DNA from: Bacteroidota bacterium
Lineage (GTDB): Bacteria; Bacteroidota; Ignavibacteria; Kapaibacteriales; NICIL-2
Assembly (NCBI GenBank): GCA_019695345.1
Contig: JAIBAE010000046.1
Coordinates: 1-34,577, forward strand
Direction of reading: 5' to 3'
Length of the DNA: 34,577 bases
Under the pieces are notes generated by a model that was not told where the DNA came from, searched no databases, and saw only the letters and a list, made by a program, of their open reading frames with translations. Of this stretch, positions 25,413-33,268 are shown piece by piece (the first letter of the stretch is position 1; each line of letters opens with the position of its first letter). A program made the translations under genes and the position numbers.

Positions 25413-26498
25413 ATGCAGATTCAATATTCCCGCTGGCGCGATGACTCGGAAACAGCAGAACAGCAATTACAACGATTGCTTGGCTTGTTTACATATGTGC
25501 TTATACAACTCAATGCCGATGCAGAAGAAACGTTAGATATGATTGACCAGTTGAATATACTGGGCGACATGACTATGGATGAATACATAGAATTGCTAAA
25601 AGCCCAAGGGATGTTAAAGGATAACGAAAACGGTAAATTAGAACCAACGCAAAAAGCCCTGAAAAAAATTCGTTCCGATGCACTGAATGAAATCTTCCGT
25701 AATCTGAAAAAGTCGGATATGGGTCTGCACGAAACCCCGTACAATGGCAGCGGTGTTGAGCGTTTACCCGAAACACGGGATTACGTTTTTGGCGACCAAT
25801 CATCGAACATCGACATAACACAAACCATGAGTAATGCACTTCTGCGTGAAAGTGAACTTGACCGTTTTAACCTGCATGAAGATGATATTAAAGTGTACGA
25901 AACCGAACACCTTACCAACTGCGCAACAGTGCTGATGATTGATATTTCGCACTCGATGATTTTATACGGCGAAGACAGAATTACTCCGGCTAAACAAGTT
26001 GCGCTTGCGCTTACAGAGTTAATTACAACAAAGTTTCCCAAAGATAAATTAGAGGTGATTCTGTTTGGCGATGAAGCACGCAGAGTTGATAAAGGCGATA
26101 TTCCGTTTATTCAGGTTGGCCCTTTCCATACCAACACACGCGATGGCTTACGCATGGCGCGCCAGTTATTAAAACGCACAAAAGGTATGAACAAACAAAT
26201 CTTTATGATAACCGACGGCAAGCCATCTGCTATGTTCGAAGATAACGGACGGTTGTATAAAAACTCGTTTGGTTTAGACCCGCGTATCATAAACAAAACT
26301 CTGGATGAAGCTGTTGCCTGCCGCCGCGAAGGAATTACCATTAGCACATTTATGATTGCACGAAATCAATACTTGGTAAACTTTATAGAAGAGCTTACCC
26401 GTGCAAATAATGGTCGTGCATTTTTCTCGGGATTAGACAACCTTGGCGAAACCATTTTTGTGGATTACATAAACAATCGTAAAAAGAAATTCAGATAG
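25413..26498 (+). CDS. VWA-domain protein (CoxE/Mg-chelatase-D-like)
   Basis: This 361-residue, apparently cytosolic protein has a mainly helical N-terminal half and a C-terminal von Willebrand factor A domain (about residues 168-340). The metal-ion adhesion site is visible as DISHS (Asp177, Ser179, Ser181), with the downstream ITDGKPS supplying the last Asp. Such proteins normally work with a MoxR-type AAA+ ATPase to remodel or insert metal into a target, but no such ATPase is adjacent. The Shine-Dalgarno GGAGGT (25404-25409) places the start at 25413, twelve codons inside the longest open frame. Repeat E is upstream. Confidence 0.88.
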   Translation: MQIQYSRWRDDSETAEQQLQRLLGLFTYVLIQLNADAEETLDMIDQLNILGDMTMDEYIELLKAQGMLKDNENGKLEPTQKALKKIRSDALNEIFRNLKKSDMGLHETPYNGSGVERLPETRDYVFGDQSSNIDITQTMSNALLRESELDRFNLHEDDIKVYETEHLTNCATVLMIDISHSMILYGEDRITPAKQVALALTELITTKFPKDKLEVILFGDEARRVDKGDIPFIQVGPFHTNTRDGLRMARQLLKRTKGMNKQIFMITDGKPSAMFEDNGRLYKNSFGLDPRIINKTLDEAVACRREGITISTFMIARNQYLVNFIEELTRANNGRAFFSGLDNLGETIFVDYINNRKKKFR

Positions 26499-26558
26499 AG
26501 ATAGTGCAGTAACTTTCCAATACAAACAATCAGCTTTGAACACTAACAAAATAACAAA

Positions 26559-26596
26559 CTCTCTCTCCTTTGGAGAGGGAGAGGGATAGGGTGAGG
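26559..26596. repeat. GAGAGG-type short palindromic repeat
   Basis: CTCTCC (26563-26568) pairs with GGAGAG (26572-26577) across a 3-nt loop and is followed by a G/A-rich run ending GGTGAGG. This resembles a short intergenic palindrome common in many bacterial genomes. It lies just before the YdjM-like gene and has no obvious T-tract. Confidence 0.45.
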
Positions 26597-26606
26597 TTAG
26601 AATAAT

Positions 26607-27149
26607 ATGGCATCAATAATCACACACGCAATTGCCTCATCTACTGTAGGCACGGCAGTATTCGGTACTACAAAACAACCAATGTGGTTTTGGATAATAA
26701 CTGCTATCCTTGGCATGTTACCGGATGCCGATGTAATTACTTTTAAGTTTGGTGTTAAATACGCGGATATGCTTGGCCACCGTGGATTCTTTCATTCGCT
26801 GTTGTGGTGTTCAATCACAGGAATATTAACAGCATTTCTTTACCGAAAAATAATCAAGCAAGAAATCTCATTACTACGCTATAGTGCATTCTTTGCGTTT
26901 GCAATGTCAACACACCCAATACTCGATGCACTTACAACAGGCGGACTTGGTATTGCCTTCTTTTCTCCGTTTGATACAACCAGATACTTTTTTCCGTGGC
27001 ATGTAATTGTTGTATCGCCTATAGGTATAAAAGAGTTCTTTGGTACATGGGGTATAAAAGTGATTCTGAGTGAGATTGTATGGGTGTGGGTTCCTTGTGC
27101 ATTTATCTTTACAATACAGAATGTTGCTCGTAAAAGATTTCCGTTATAG
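26607..27149 (+). CDS. YdjM/DUF457-type membrane metal-dependent hydrolase
   Basis: The 180-residue protein has about four membrane segments and the conserved polar signature of the YdjM family: ITHAIASS at the start, GMLPDADVI (about residues 36-44), HRGFFHSLLW (58-67) and STHPILDALTTGG (101-113). The His/Asp clusters are thought to bind a metal, and family members are annotated as membrane-bound hydrolases. Substrate and role are unknown; E. coli YdjM is LexA-regulated, which need not apply here. It lies 108 nt after the VWA gene with a repeat between. Confidence 0.88.
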   Translation: MASIITHAIASSTVGTAVFGTTKQPMWFWIITAILGMLPDADVITFKFGVKYADMLGHRGFFHSLLWCSITGILTAFLYRKIIKQEISLLRYSAFFAFAMSTHPILDALTTGGLGIAFFSPFDTTRYFFPWHVIVVSPIGIKEFFGTWGIKVILSEIVWVWVPCAFIFTIQNVARKRFPL

Positions 27150-27198
27150 TTATTTGTAAAGTACTTTTGCAAACAAAAAAATACTATCATTCAAGCTT

Positions 27199-27390
27199 AT
27201 GATAAAAAAGAAAGTAGAAATCTATACTGTTCAAACTCAGCCCAAAGACTATGAGTATTGGTTAACTAAAACCCCGGTAGAACGTTTAGAAGCAGTGGAG
27301 TATTTACGACAACAATACGGAAATGCAAGCAATGAGAATGAGTCCAGATTTCAAAGAGTTTTTCGAGTTATTAAACGAACGAAACGTTGA
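27199..27390 (+). CDS. Small hypothetical protein paired with nucleotidyltransferase
   Basis: The 63-residue protein has a short basic start, then TPVERLEAVEYLRQQYG (residues 29-45), a pattern I associate with small proteins encoded just before AbiEii/DUF6036-type nucleotidyltransferases. The C-terminal 20 residues are basic (FQRVFRVIKRTKR). The gene overlaps the nucleotidyltransferase gene by up to 68 nt in another frame, so the two are expressed together. It could be an antitoxin-like partner, but nothing in the sequence proves it. Real coding is supported by the recurrent pattern, not by the length. Confidence 0.75.
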   Translation: MIKKKVEIYTVQTQPKDYEYWLTKTPVERLEAVEYLRQQYGNASNENESRFQRVFRVIKRTKR

Positions 27391-27772
27391 ATACCTTGTA
27401 GTTGGCGGTTATGCCGTTGCCTTCTACGGGTACCCACGGTATACCGGTGATATAGATATATGGATTGCGGCTTCACACATAAATGTGGAGAAAGTAATTT
27501 ATACACTAGGAGAATTTGGATTTGCATCACTCAATATATCTATCGAAGACTTAGCAGCCGAAGACGTGGTTATACAATTAGGGTATCCTCCAAATAGGAT
27601 TGATATTATGACATCTGTAACTGGTCTTACTTTTGAAGAAAGTTATAAACTTTCGGTAACTACTACCATAGATGGTGTTAATGTCCGGTTTATAGATGCA
27701 CAAAGTTTGAAGAAGAATAAACTTGCTACAAACAGACATCGCGATTTGGATGATCTTGAAAATTTACCATGA
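27323..27772 (+). CDS. Nucleotidyltransferase, DUF6036/AbiEii-like
   Basis: A 149-residue minimal polymerase-beta-fold nucleotidyltransferase. The catalytic signature is complete: VVGGYAVAFYGYPRYTGDID (residues 26-45), with GG at 28-29 and metal-binding Asp43 and Asp45, followed by a third acidic candidate in RIDIM. Relatives include AbiEii/MenT-type toxins that add nucleotides to tRNA, and many uncharacterised proteins. Starts at 27323, 27332 and 27338 are all ATG and cannot be separated. It overlaps the 63-aa gene upstream, and its stop overlaps the glycosylase start as ATGA (27769-27772). Toxin activity is a hypothesis. Confidence 0.85.
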   Translation: MQAMRMSPDFKEFFELLNERNVEYLVVGGYAVAFYGYPRYTGDIDIWIAASHINVEKVIYTLGEFGFASLNISIEDLAAEDVVIQLGYPPNRIDIMTSVTGLTFEESYKLSVTTTIDGVNVRFIDAQSLKKNKLATNRHRDLDDLENLP

Positions 27773-28953
27773 AGCAGATCAACATCTCAAACAAACAAGC
27801 GCGCCTACTTACATTACAAGCACAAGGACTGTTGGGCAAACCATTCGAATCCCAAAAGCAAGGAACCCTACAAGCAATAGAACACGTTGGGTATATACAA
27901 ATTGATACAATATCTGTTGTTGAACGCGCACATCACCACGTATTGTGGTCGCGGGTACCAACGTACAAGCCTCAATACCTCGATGAACTTGTGGATGAAC
28001 GCAACATTTTTGAATATTGGAGTCATGCCGCGGCATACTTACCCATACGCGATTACCGCTACTCGTTAGTACGTAAACAACACTTTGCAGGTGGTAGTAC
28101 CGATTGGTTCGGCTCGGAGCCAAAAGTAAAAAAGTATGTATTAGATAGAATCAAAGTCGAAGGTGCATTATCATCTGCCGACTTTGAGCACACAAAGAAA
28201 AGTAATGGATGGTGGAGTTGGAAACCTGCCAAGCGAGCATTAGAACATTTGTTTATGGAAGGCACGTTAATGGTATCACACCGACGTGGATTCCAAAAGA
28301 TGTACGATATACCCGAACGTGTTTTACCGCCGGGTATAGATACAACACTTCCAACAAAACAAGAGTTTGCTGAGCACTTAATTAAAAGTACAATCAATGC
28401 ACATGGGTTCGCCACAGCAGAAGAAATTTCGTACTTGCGCCAAAAGATAAAAACCGAAGTAAAAAAGGTAATTCAACAACGTGTAGAATCGGGCGCATTA
28501 ATAGCACTCGCAATTCAAGACAACAAGCAACCGTATTACACCACGCCGGAAGTACTCAAAAAACTACAAACAATTAAAAGTAGTAAGAGTATATTACTTC
28601 TCAATCCATTTGATAACGTGGTAATTCAGCGTAAGCGTTTGGCTGCAATCTTTAACTACAGTTATCAAATAGAATGTTATGTGCCTGCGCCTAAACGTGT
28701 GTACGGATATTATTGTTTACCAATTCTATTCGGTTCAGAGTTTATTGGTCGGCTTGATGCAAAAGCAGTACGTGCTACAGGTGAGTTTGTTATTCACAAT
28801 TTGTATATCGAGCATCAACCAAGTTCGGATTATCTACCGGCTCTTGCAACATCTATCAAAAAGTACGCAACCTTTAACGGGTGTGATACTATATCAATTA
28901 CTGCAACATCTCCAACATCAATCAAAAAGAAACTTATCGCACTATTACGATAA
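27769..28953 (+). CDS. YcaQ/AlkX-type (HTH_42) DNA glycosylase
   Basis: The 394-residue protein matches the winged-helix HTH_42/YcaQ family throughout. The catalytic-loop motif is QID (Gln44, Asp46 in GYIQIDTI), as in the AlkX branch; the AlkZ branch has Q-x-Q. Other conserved features are HHHVLWSRVP (55-64), FEYWSHAAAYLP (81-92) and a late SILLLNPFDNVV. E. coli YcaQ opens DNA interstrand crosslinks made by nitrogen mustards, and AlkZ protects Streptomyces from azinomycin B. It is translationally coupled to the nucleotidyltransferase (ATGA). Repeat copy B begins eight bases after its stop codon. Confidence 0.9.
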   Translation: MKQINISNKQARLLTLQAQGLLGKPFESQKQGTLQAIEHVGYIQIDTISVVERAHHHVLWSRVPTYKPQYLDELVDERNIFEYWSHAAAYLPIRDYRYSLVRKQHFAGGSTDWFGSEPKVKKYVLDRIKVEGALSSADFEHTKKSNGWWSWKPAKRALEHLFMEGTLMVSHRRGFQKMYDIPERVLPPGIDTTLPTKQEFAEHLIKSTINAHGFATAEEISYLRQKIKTEVKKVIQQRVESGALIALAIQDNKQPYYTTPEVLKKLQTIKSSKSILLLNPFDNVVIQRKRLAAIFNYSYQIECYVPAPKRVYGYYCLPILFGSEFIGRLDAKAVRATGEFVIHNLYIEHQPSSDYLPALATSIKKYATFNGCDTISITATSPTSIKKKLIALLR

Positions 28954-28960
28954 TCATGAT

Positions 28961-29102
28961 TTCCCCGCCTCTGCCGAAGCGAAGCATACTGCTCGGCAAC
29001 CCTGTCCGAGCCAAACGGTGTGCGGCGCAAGATGGGGCTTGTATCCGCACCGCACACATATTGGATTTGCACTGACGCAAGGCGCGGTCAGGCGATAGCA
29101 AA
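28961..29102 (+). repeat. Intergenic repeat copy B (long form)
   Basis: TTCCCCGCCTCTGCCGAAGC (28961-28980) is identical to the left end of copy A. CGGCAACCC and GTCCGAGCCAA follow in the same order. The exact core GCGATAGCAAA is at 29092-29102. The middle differs from A and the TTCTCTCC box is not present, so the copies are mosaic. Confidence 0.85.
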
Positions 29103-29452
29103 ACATTAATTCAATACAACAGATGATATAAAGGGCTAACCATTCTTGTACTGAATTAATGCCCGGCACTAAGGGCGCCCAAAGTGCCGGCACACTAACA
29201 ACAAACAACAAAGAACTGACCAACAAGAAGTTTCATTGAAGTGATACACAATGAAATTCTTGATGCGAACTTATGGGGATTATTCTATGGAAAAAAGATA
29301 GGAATTGATTGTAATCTAAATCTGACACTTTGCAGATTTACCGGATGTGTAGTCTATACAAATGTTTGATTTTTTAATTTTTTCAAACATTTCGATAAAA
29401 GTAGTGATAGATTTTCTGATAGAAATTGATAGGACTGGTACGATAATACTGT
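29103..29452. ncRNA. Intergenic region with four hairpins; possible structured RNA
   Basis: Four inverted repeats lie in a row: 29105-29119 with 29146-29160 (14 of 15); 29163-29170 with 29183-29190 (8 bp, loop containing GGGCGCCC); 29224-29238 with 29249-29262 (14 bp, one bulge); and 29360-29369 with 29383-29392 (10 bp, T-rich loop). The one mismatch in the first becomes a G-U pair if the minus strand is the RNA. No gene is supported here. Candidates are a 3'UTR or terminator cluster of the converging genes, or a small RNA. Confidence 0.35.
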
Positions 29453-30997
29453 TTACTTCACCCTTTTCTGCAGAATTTTTTTTGATACCAACACAGAGAT
29501 TATTGTTGTTACGATATTCCAAACATCATCGTATGCAATTGGCTCTATACCTTCCATTGCACCAAACTGATTTTTCTCGTTGGGAACTAAATCGGCAAGG
29601 TACTTTGCACCTTTGCGCTCTACCTCTTGTATATCGTATTCTTTTTCTATTAATAAGTGCAACAGTTTAAGCAGTGCCGACGACCGTGGGTAATTCCCAT
29701 CCTTTAAGTATATCTGGCGGTACTGGCGTAACGATTCCGCTTTGCTGTTTGCGCCATCTATATTTCCTTCGGCTAACATCAGCAACACTTGCACAATTAC
29801 TTTTGCAATGTTCATCCCTTGCTTATCGCGGTTGATTATTGGCGAAGCACCTACAAACTCATTAACATCCAACGGAATTTTAAACGACTTAGTTTTTTCT
29901 GCCGGTGTTTTACTTTTAACAAGAAACACATAGTAGGCTAGCATCAGGTTATATTGCTCGCGCCATAAGGCAGGCACTCGGTTTCGGGCTATGTATTGCT
30001 CTAACTCTTTAACTACGCGCTCGGCATGTGTTATATCCTGCTTGCGCAATGCTAACAGTAAATCTTGCTTTAAGTGCATACTACGCTGTACTGTATTTTC
30101 TCTTACCAACTGCAATGCACGCTCGGAGTATTCGGTTGCTTCGTGATAATGGCGGAGTTCAATAAGGCAATAGCTTTTTTGTATTAACATAGAGCTCCAC
30201 AATATTGCCGTTGTTAGTTTTTTATGTGCAGTATAAAATTGCTCCATGGTGTTCAGCACCAGCAACGCTTGCGAAAAATCCTTTTTCATTTGTTGGTAAT
30301 ACAACTGAGCTTTAAGTACTAACGTGTACGTTGTAAACGAACACACCGGTTGCGAAATCTTCGTCATTTCTTTTACAACCGTTTCAACTTTTTTCAGAAT
30401 ATCCGCCGTGTAGTTTATAGTTGTGTTGGCAATCACAAAAAATTCTTCGTATAACGCCCACACCGATTTCTCAATGTTCAGCTGTTGTTCGTAGAATTCA
30501 ATTTTATCTTTCAACAAGGTAGATTTATCCGTTATCTGGCGGTTAACATAAAACTGTTCCAACGGACGTGAAGCATATAAACACAGGTTGTACATCTGAT
30601 ACTCTTCGGCAATTTTAACTCCTTGCTCCAGGTACTCTATGCCTGCATTAGCCGCCGAATAACTAATCAGAATTTGTCCTTTGGCAATGTTGGTAATTGC
30701 GCGGTGTTGGGCATTACGTGGGGCTTCAAACTCTCCTTTTGTTGCAGGTAAATCAAACAACAAGCGCGATAGTTTATTCTTCACCAACGTTTTTATTCCG
30801 TAGTGCTTTTCTTTATCGCTGGTTTGCTCTGTCTCTACAATTTCCGAAACTGTATCATCTTCCTCCGGCTTTCGTTCCAGCAGACCTTTAACGTAGTTCT
30901 TCACAACGGTTTCATCATCGTGAAACTCACGTACTATTTGTTCATCGGTCAGCCCGCCGGACTTTAACGTATCAACAATTTCAATAAGGATAGACAT
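29453..30997 (-). CDS. Large all-helical (TPR-like) protein, function unknown
   Basis: This 514-residue soluble protein has no signal peptide. The N-terminal 70 residues hold a short helical segment (SGGLTDEQIVREFHDDE) and an acidic linker. The rest is a succession of amphipathic helices with tetratricopeptide-like spacing, for example AGIEYLEQGVKIAEEYQMYNLC, CLIELRHYHEATEYSERALQL and EGNIDGANSKAESLRQY. No catalytic motif is visible. It is probably a protein-interaction scaffold. Its neighbours are a T9SS cargo gene upstream and repeats B and H on either side, so it looks like a single-gene unit. Confidence 0.7.
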   Translation of the reverse strand: MSILIEIVDTLKSGGLTDEQIVREFHDDETVVKNYVKGLLERKPEEDDTVSEIVETEQTSDKEKHYGIKTLVKNKLSRLLFDLPATKGEFEAPRNAQHRAITNIAKGQILISYSAANAGIEYLEQGVKIAEEYQMYNLCLYASRPLEQFYVNRQITDKSTLLKDKIEFYEQQLNIEKSVWALYEEFFVIANTTINYTADILKKVETVVKEMTKISQPVCSFTTYTLVLKAQLYYQQMKKDFSQALLVLNTMEQFYTAHKKLTTAILWSSMLIQKSYCLIELRHYHEATEYSERALQLVRENTVQRSMHLKQDLLLALRKQDITHAERVVKELEQYIARNRVPALWREQYNLMLAYYVFLVKSKTPAEKTKSFKIPLDVNEFVGASPIINRDKQGMNIAKVIVQVLLMLAEGNIDGANSKAESLRQYRQIYLKDGNYPRSSALLKLLHLLIEKEYDIQEVERKGAKYLADLVPNEKNQFGAMEGIEPIAYDDVWNIVTTIISVLVSKKILQKRVK

Positions 30998-31080
30998 ACA
31001 ACACGCACATTAGTTAAGGGACATCAGTAGCAGAACGCAAATTACATTCAAACTCCAAAACAATATATCAGGAATTATTT

Positions 31081-31145
31081 TCTGCTAACGCATTGCCGCT
31101 CCGTACGGCATACACATCACAACCTTCCCTTGCGGGAGAGAGAAA
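31081..31145 (-). repeat. Intergenic repeat copy H
   Basis: The core (TCTGCTAACGC, 31081-31091) has two mismatches. The box on minus reads TTTCTCTCTCCCGCA (31131-31145), with an extra CT; core spacing is about 51-53 nt. The box CCGC form is matched by GCGG near the core (plus-strand 31096-31099 with 31132-31135), so pairing is kept although the bases differ from copies A and D. Confidence 0.65.
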
Positions 31146-33083
31146 CTACCGTGCTACAACAAACCGTGTTTGGTATATGCCTTGTGTGGTTGGGAACCTG
31201 ATACTATACACACCACTTGGTACTTCGCGAATATCTATAACACTCATACCCGTAGCGGCGCGATGCCTCGCGTCGGAAACCAACACAACATTTCCCAATA
31301 CATCGGTGATTTCAATATCATGGATAATATCACCAATGCCTATTATGGTAATACTCTCGTTTGCAGGGTTTGGAAATACTTTGATTTGAGCGTCAGTTTC
31401 CTCCGGTACACTTACAGGGTTGTAGGTGTACGGTGCGGTTGTTTGTACACACCCTGTGGTGTCGAAAATTTCACACCAGTAGGTGCCGGGGGTATCTAAT
31501 TCTAATACTCGCTCATACCGTAAATATGTTTGGCTACCAAAATACCCTATCTTCTTTCCATCTCTGTACCAAAGATAATTAACAGCAAATCCTGCATCCA
31601 ATGAGTCTGGTGCTTTAATAGATTTACCTTTACGTAGTTGTAGCTCTGTTTGCTGAACTCTGGGAAATATATCATCTCCCCATTCAGTTTTATGACCTTT
31701 GTGAGTAGTTGCCCTGAACAGAAAATGTGCATACTGACTTGTGTCAATTACATTAACATGAACCTGTATTGAACGCCGTGGTACAATTGTATCATATCGT
31801 ACTGTTACATTCATACTGGCTGCTTGTATAAATTCAACCGATGTTAAGGTATCAGCAATAAACGTAGCAGTAGCATACCCACACCTGTTCATACTTGCTA
31901 TACGTTGTGGGGGCATGTACTTTACTGTATCCCGCGAACGGTAATGAAAATGACCAAGGTGTAAATGTCCATCTAACATAATGGTTATTCTATCTCTTGG
32001 TAGTGTTTGAGCTATAAAAACTGTGTCCCAAATTCGTTGTGTAAATGAATCTTCAACTCTGCTTGAAATATATGCTGTTCGATACCAAGTTCTCCCACTA
32101 TCAATAGATGTGATTATACTGCCGCTACTTCCAAGACTATACATCACACCACTTGAATCAACTATTGTAGTTATAGGTACTCTATTTGTGTCATTATCAG
32201 TGGATCCACGGATTAAATCATCACACTGTGTACCATCGTAATTACATTTAAGGAATCTATACTGAGGTCTTAAATTGTTATCACGATAAAATCCTGTTAT
32301 ATATAATTTACTATTTGTTATAAAAATCTTATTTGAATAGGAAACAGAGAGTAAATCAGTATAGTTAAAGATAAGACTATCTAGCCTGAACCAAGTTTGT
32401 CCATAATTAGTTGAACGGACTATTGATTGTAATGAAGCACCGCCACCAGTTTTTACGTACAGAGCATTTTCACTATCAAATAAAATTGATTCTATATCAT
32501 TATTTTCTTCCATGGGATGATGCACATAATTCCAACTTTTTCCTAAATCTGTAGAACGTAACATTATACCTCGTTCCAACCCAAGATACAGAACTCCTCG
32601 TCTATCAATCGCTGATGTACTTAAATATATTCCGCCTTGTATAAAGGCTTGAAACTTCCAATTTATGCCATAATCTGTTGATTCATAAATAGCTGGACCC
32701 TCCAACGTATCAGAGTCGGTACAATACAGAATTCTTTTATCAGGAAGCGCTAGCATCTCTAATGATGGTACCCTTGTTGGAAAAATATGACTTGTTGAGA
32801 TTGTTAAGTCCTTGCCGTAGTTGCTTTTTCCAACGTAACGGGCGTTTCGTTTTTGTAAAGTAACATCTTTATACCATGGTATAGACCAGTATGCTCCTGT
32901 TAAATCTCTATTCACCATAATTGCTTGTACAACAGAATCATTACCAAGGTATTGCCATGGCTTATCCTGTGCAAGTAGTTGACTTATACCTATAAGGAGT
33001 GCTATTATTACATGATATTTCAGACTATATTCCTTTACCGTAGAATAATAAATGATTTTGTTTGAACAGTTTCGGATGTACAC
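31146..33083 (-). CDS. T9SS-secreted protein with Asp-box (BNR/sortilin-like) repeats
   Basis: The 645-residue exported protein has an N-terminal hydrophobic segment (about residues 25-39, ending LLAQ before DKPW). Four Asp-box motifs mark a beta-propeller: STDYGINW, STDLGKSW, STNYGQTW and SIDSGRTW, spaced through the first 330 residues. An Ig/PKD-like domain (LDTPGTYWCEIFDTTGC) follows, then a T9SS type-A sorting domain (VFPNPANESITI, VPSGVYSIRF, ending FVVAR). Asp boxes occur in sialidases, sortilin-like and photosystem-assembly-type propellers; no sialidase catalytic set is evident, so binding or structural roles are as likely. The N-terminus has about 24 residues before the hydrophobic core, so the start is uncertain. 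Confidence 0.88.
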   Translation of the reverse strand: MYIRNCSNKIIYYSTVKEYSLKYHVIIALLIGISQLLAQDKPWQYLGNDSVVQAIMVNRDLTGAYWSIPWYKDVTLQKRNARYVGKSNYGKDLTISTSHIFPTRVPSLEMLALPDKRILYCTDSDTLEGPAIYESTDYGINWKFQAFIQGGIYLSTSAIDRRGVLYLGLERGIMLRSTDLGKSWNYVHHPMEENNDIESILFDSENALYVKTGGGASLQSIVRSTNYGQTWFRLDSLIFNYTDLLSVSYSNKIFITNSKLYITGFYRDNNLRPQYRFLKCNYDGTQCDDLIRGSTDNDTNRVPITTIVDSSGVMYSLGSSGSIITSIDSGRTWYRTAYISSRVEDSFTQRIWDTVFIAQTLPRDRITIMLDGHLHLGHFHYRSRDTVKYMPPQRIASMNRCGYATATFIADTLTSVEFIQAASMNVTVRYDTIVPRRSIQVHVNVIDTSQYAHFLFRATTHKGHKTEWGDDIFPRVQQTELQLRKGKSIKAPDSLDAGFAVNYLWYRDGKKIGYFGSQTYLRYERVLELDTPGTYWCEIFDTTGCVQTTAPYTYNPVSVPEETDAQIKVFPNPANESITIIGIGDIIHDIEITDVLGNVVLVSDARHRAATGMSVIDIREVPSGVYSIRFPTTQGIYQTRFVVAR

Positions 33084-33268
33084 AACTCGTAATAATACAC
33101 ACCATTGGGTAATGATTCAGTGTTTATTAACCACCACAAGTATTCTAAGTCCCCTAATGCACACTATCGTGCGTCATGTTCGATACTCAGAACAGCCGGC
33201 TAAACACAACACAACTAACAGAAACAATCCAACCATCACTCACGGTTATGGTTGTGCATTAATGAACG

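Noticed and set aside
27162-27169. TACTTTTG as a Bacteroidota-type -7 promoter box before the nucleotidyltransferase operon
   Set aside because: It fits TAnnTTTG, but no -33 TTTG lies at the right distance, and Shine-Dalgarno use suggests this organism may not use that promoter type.
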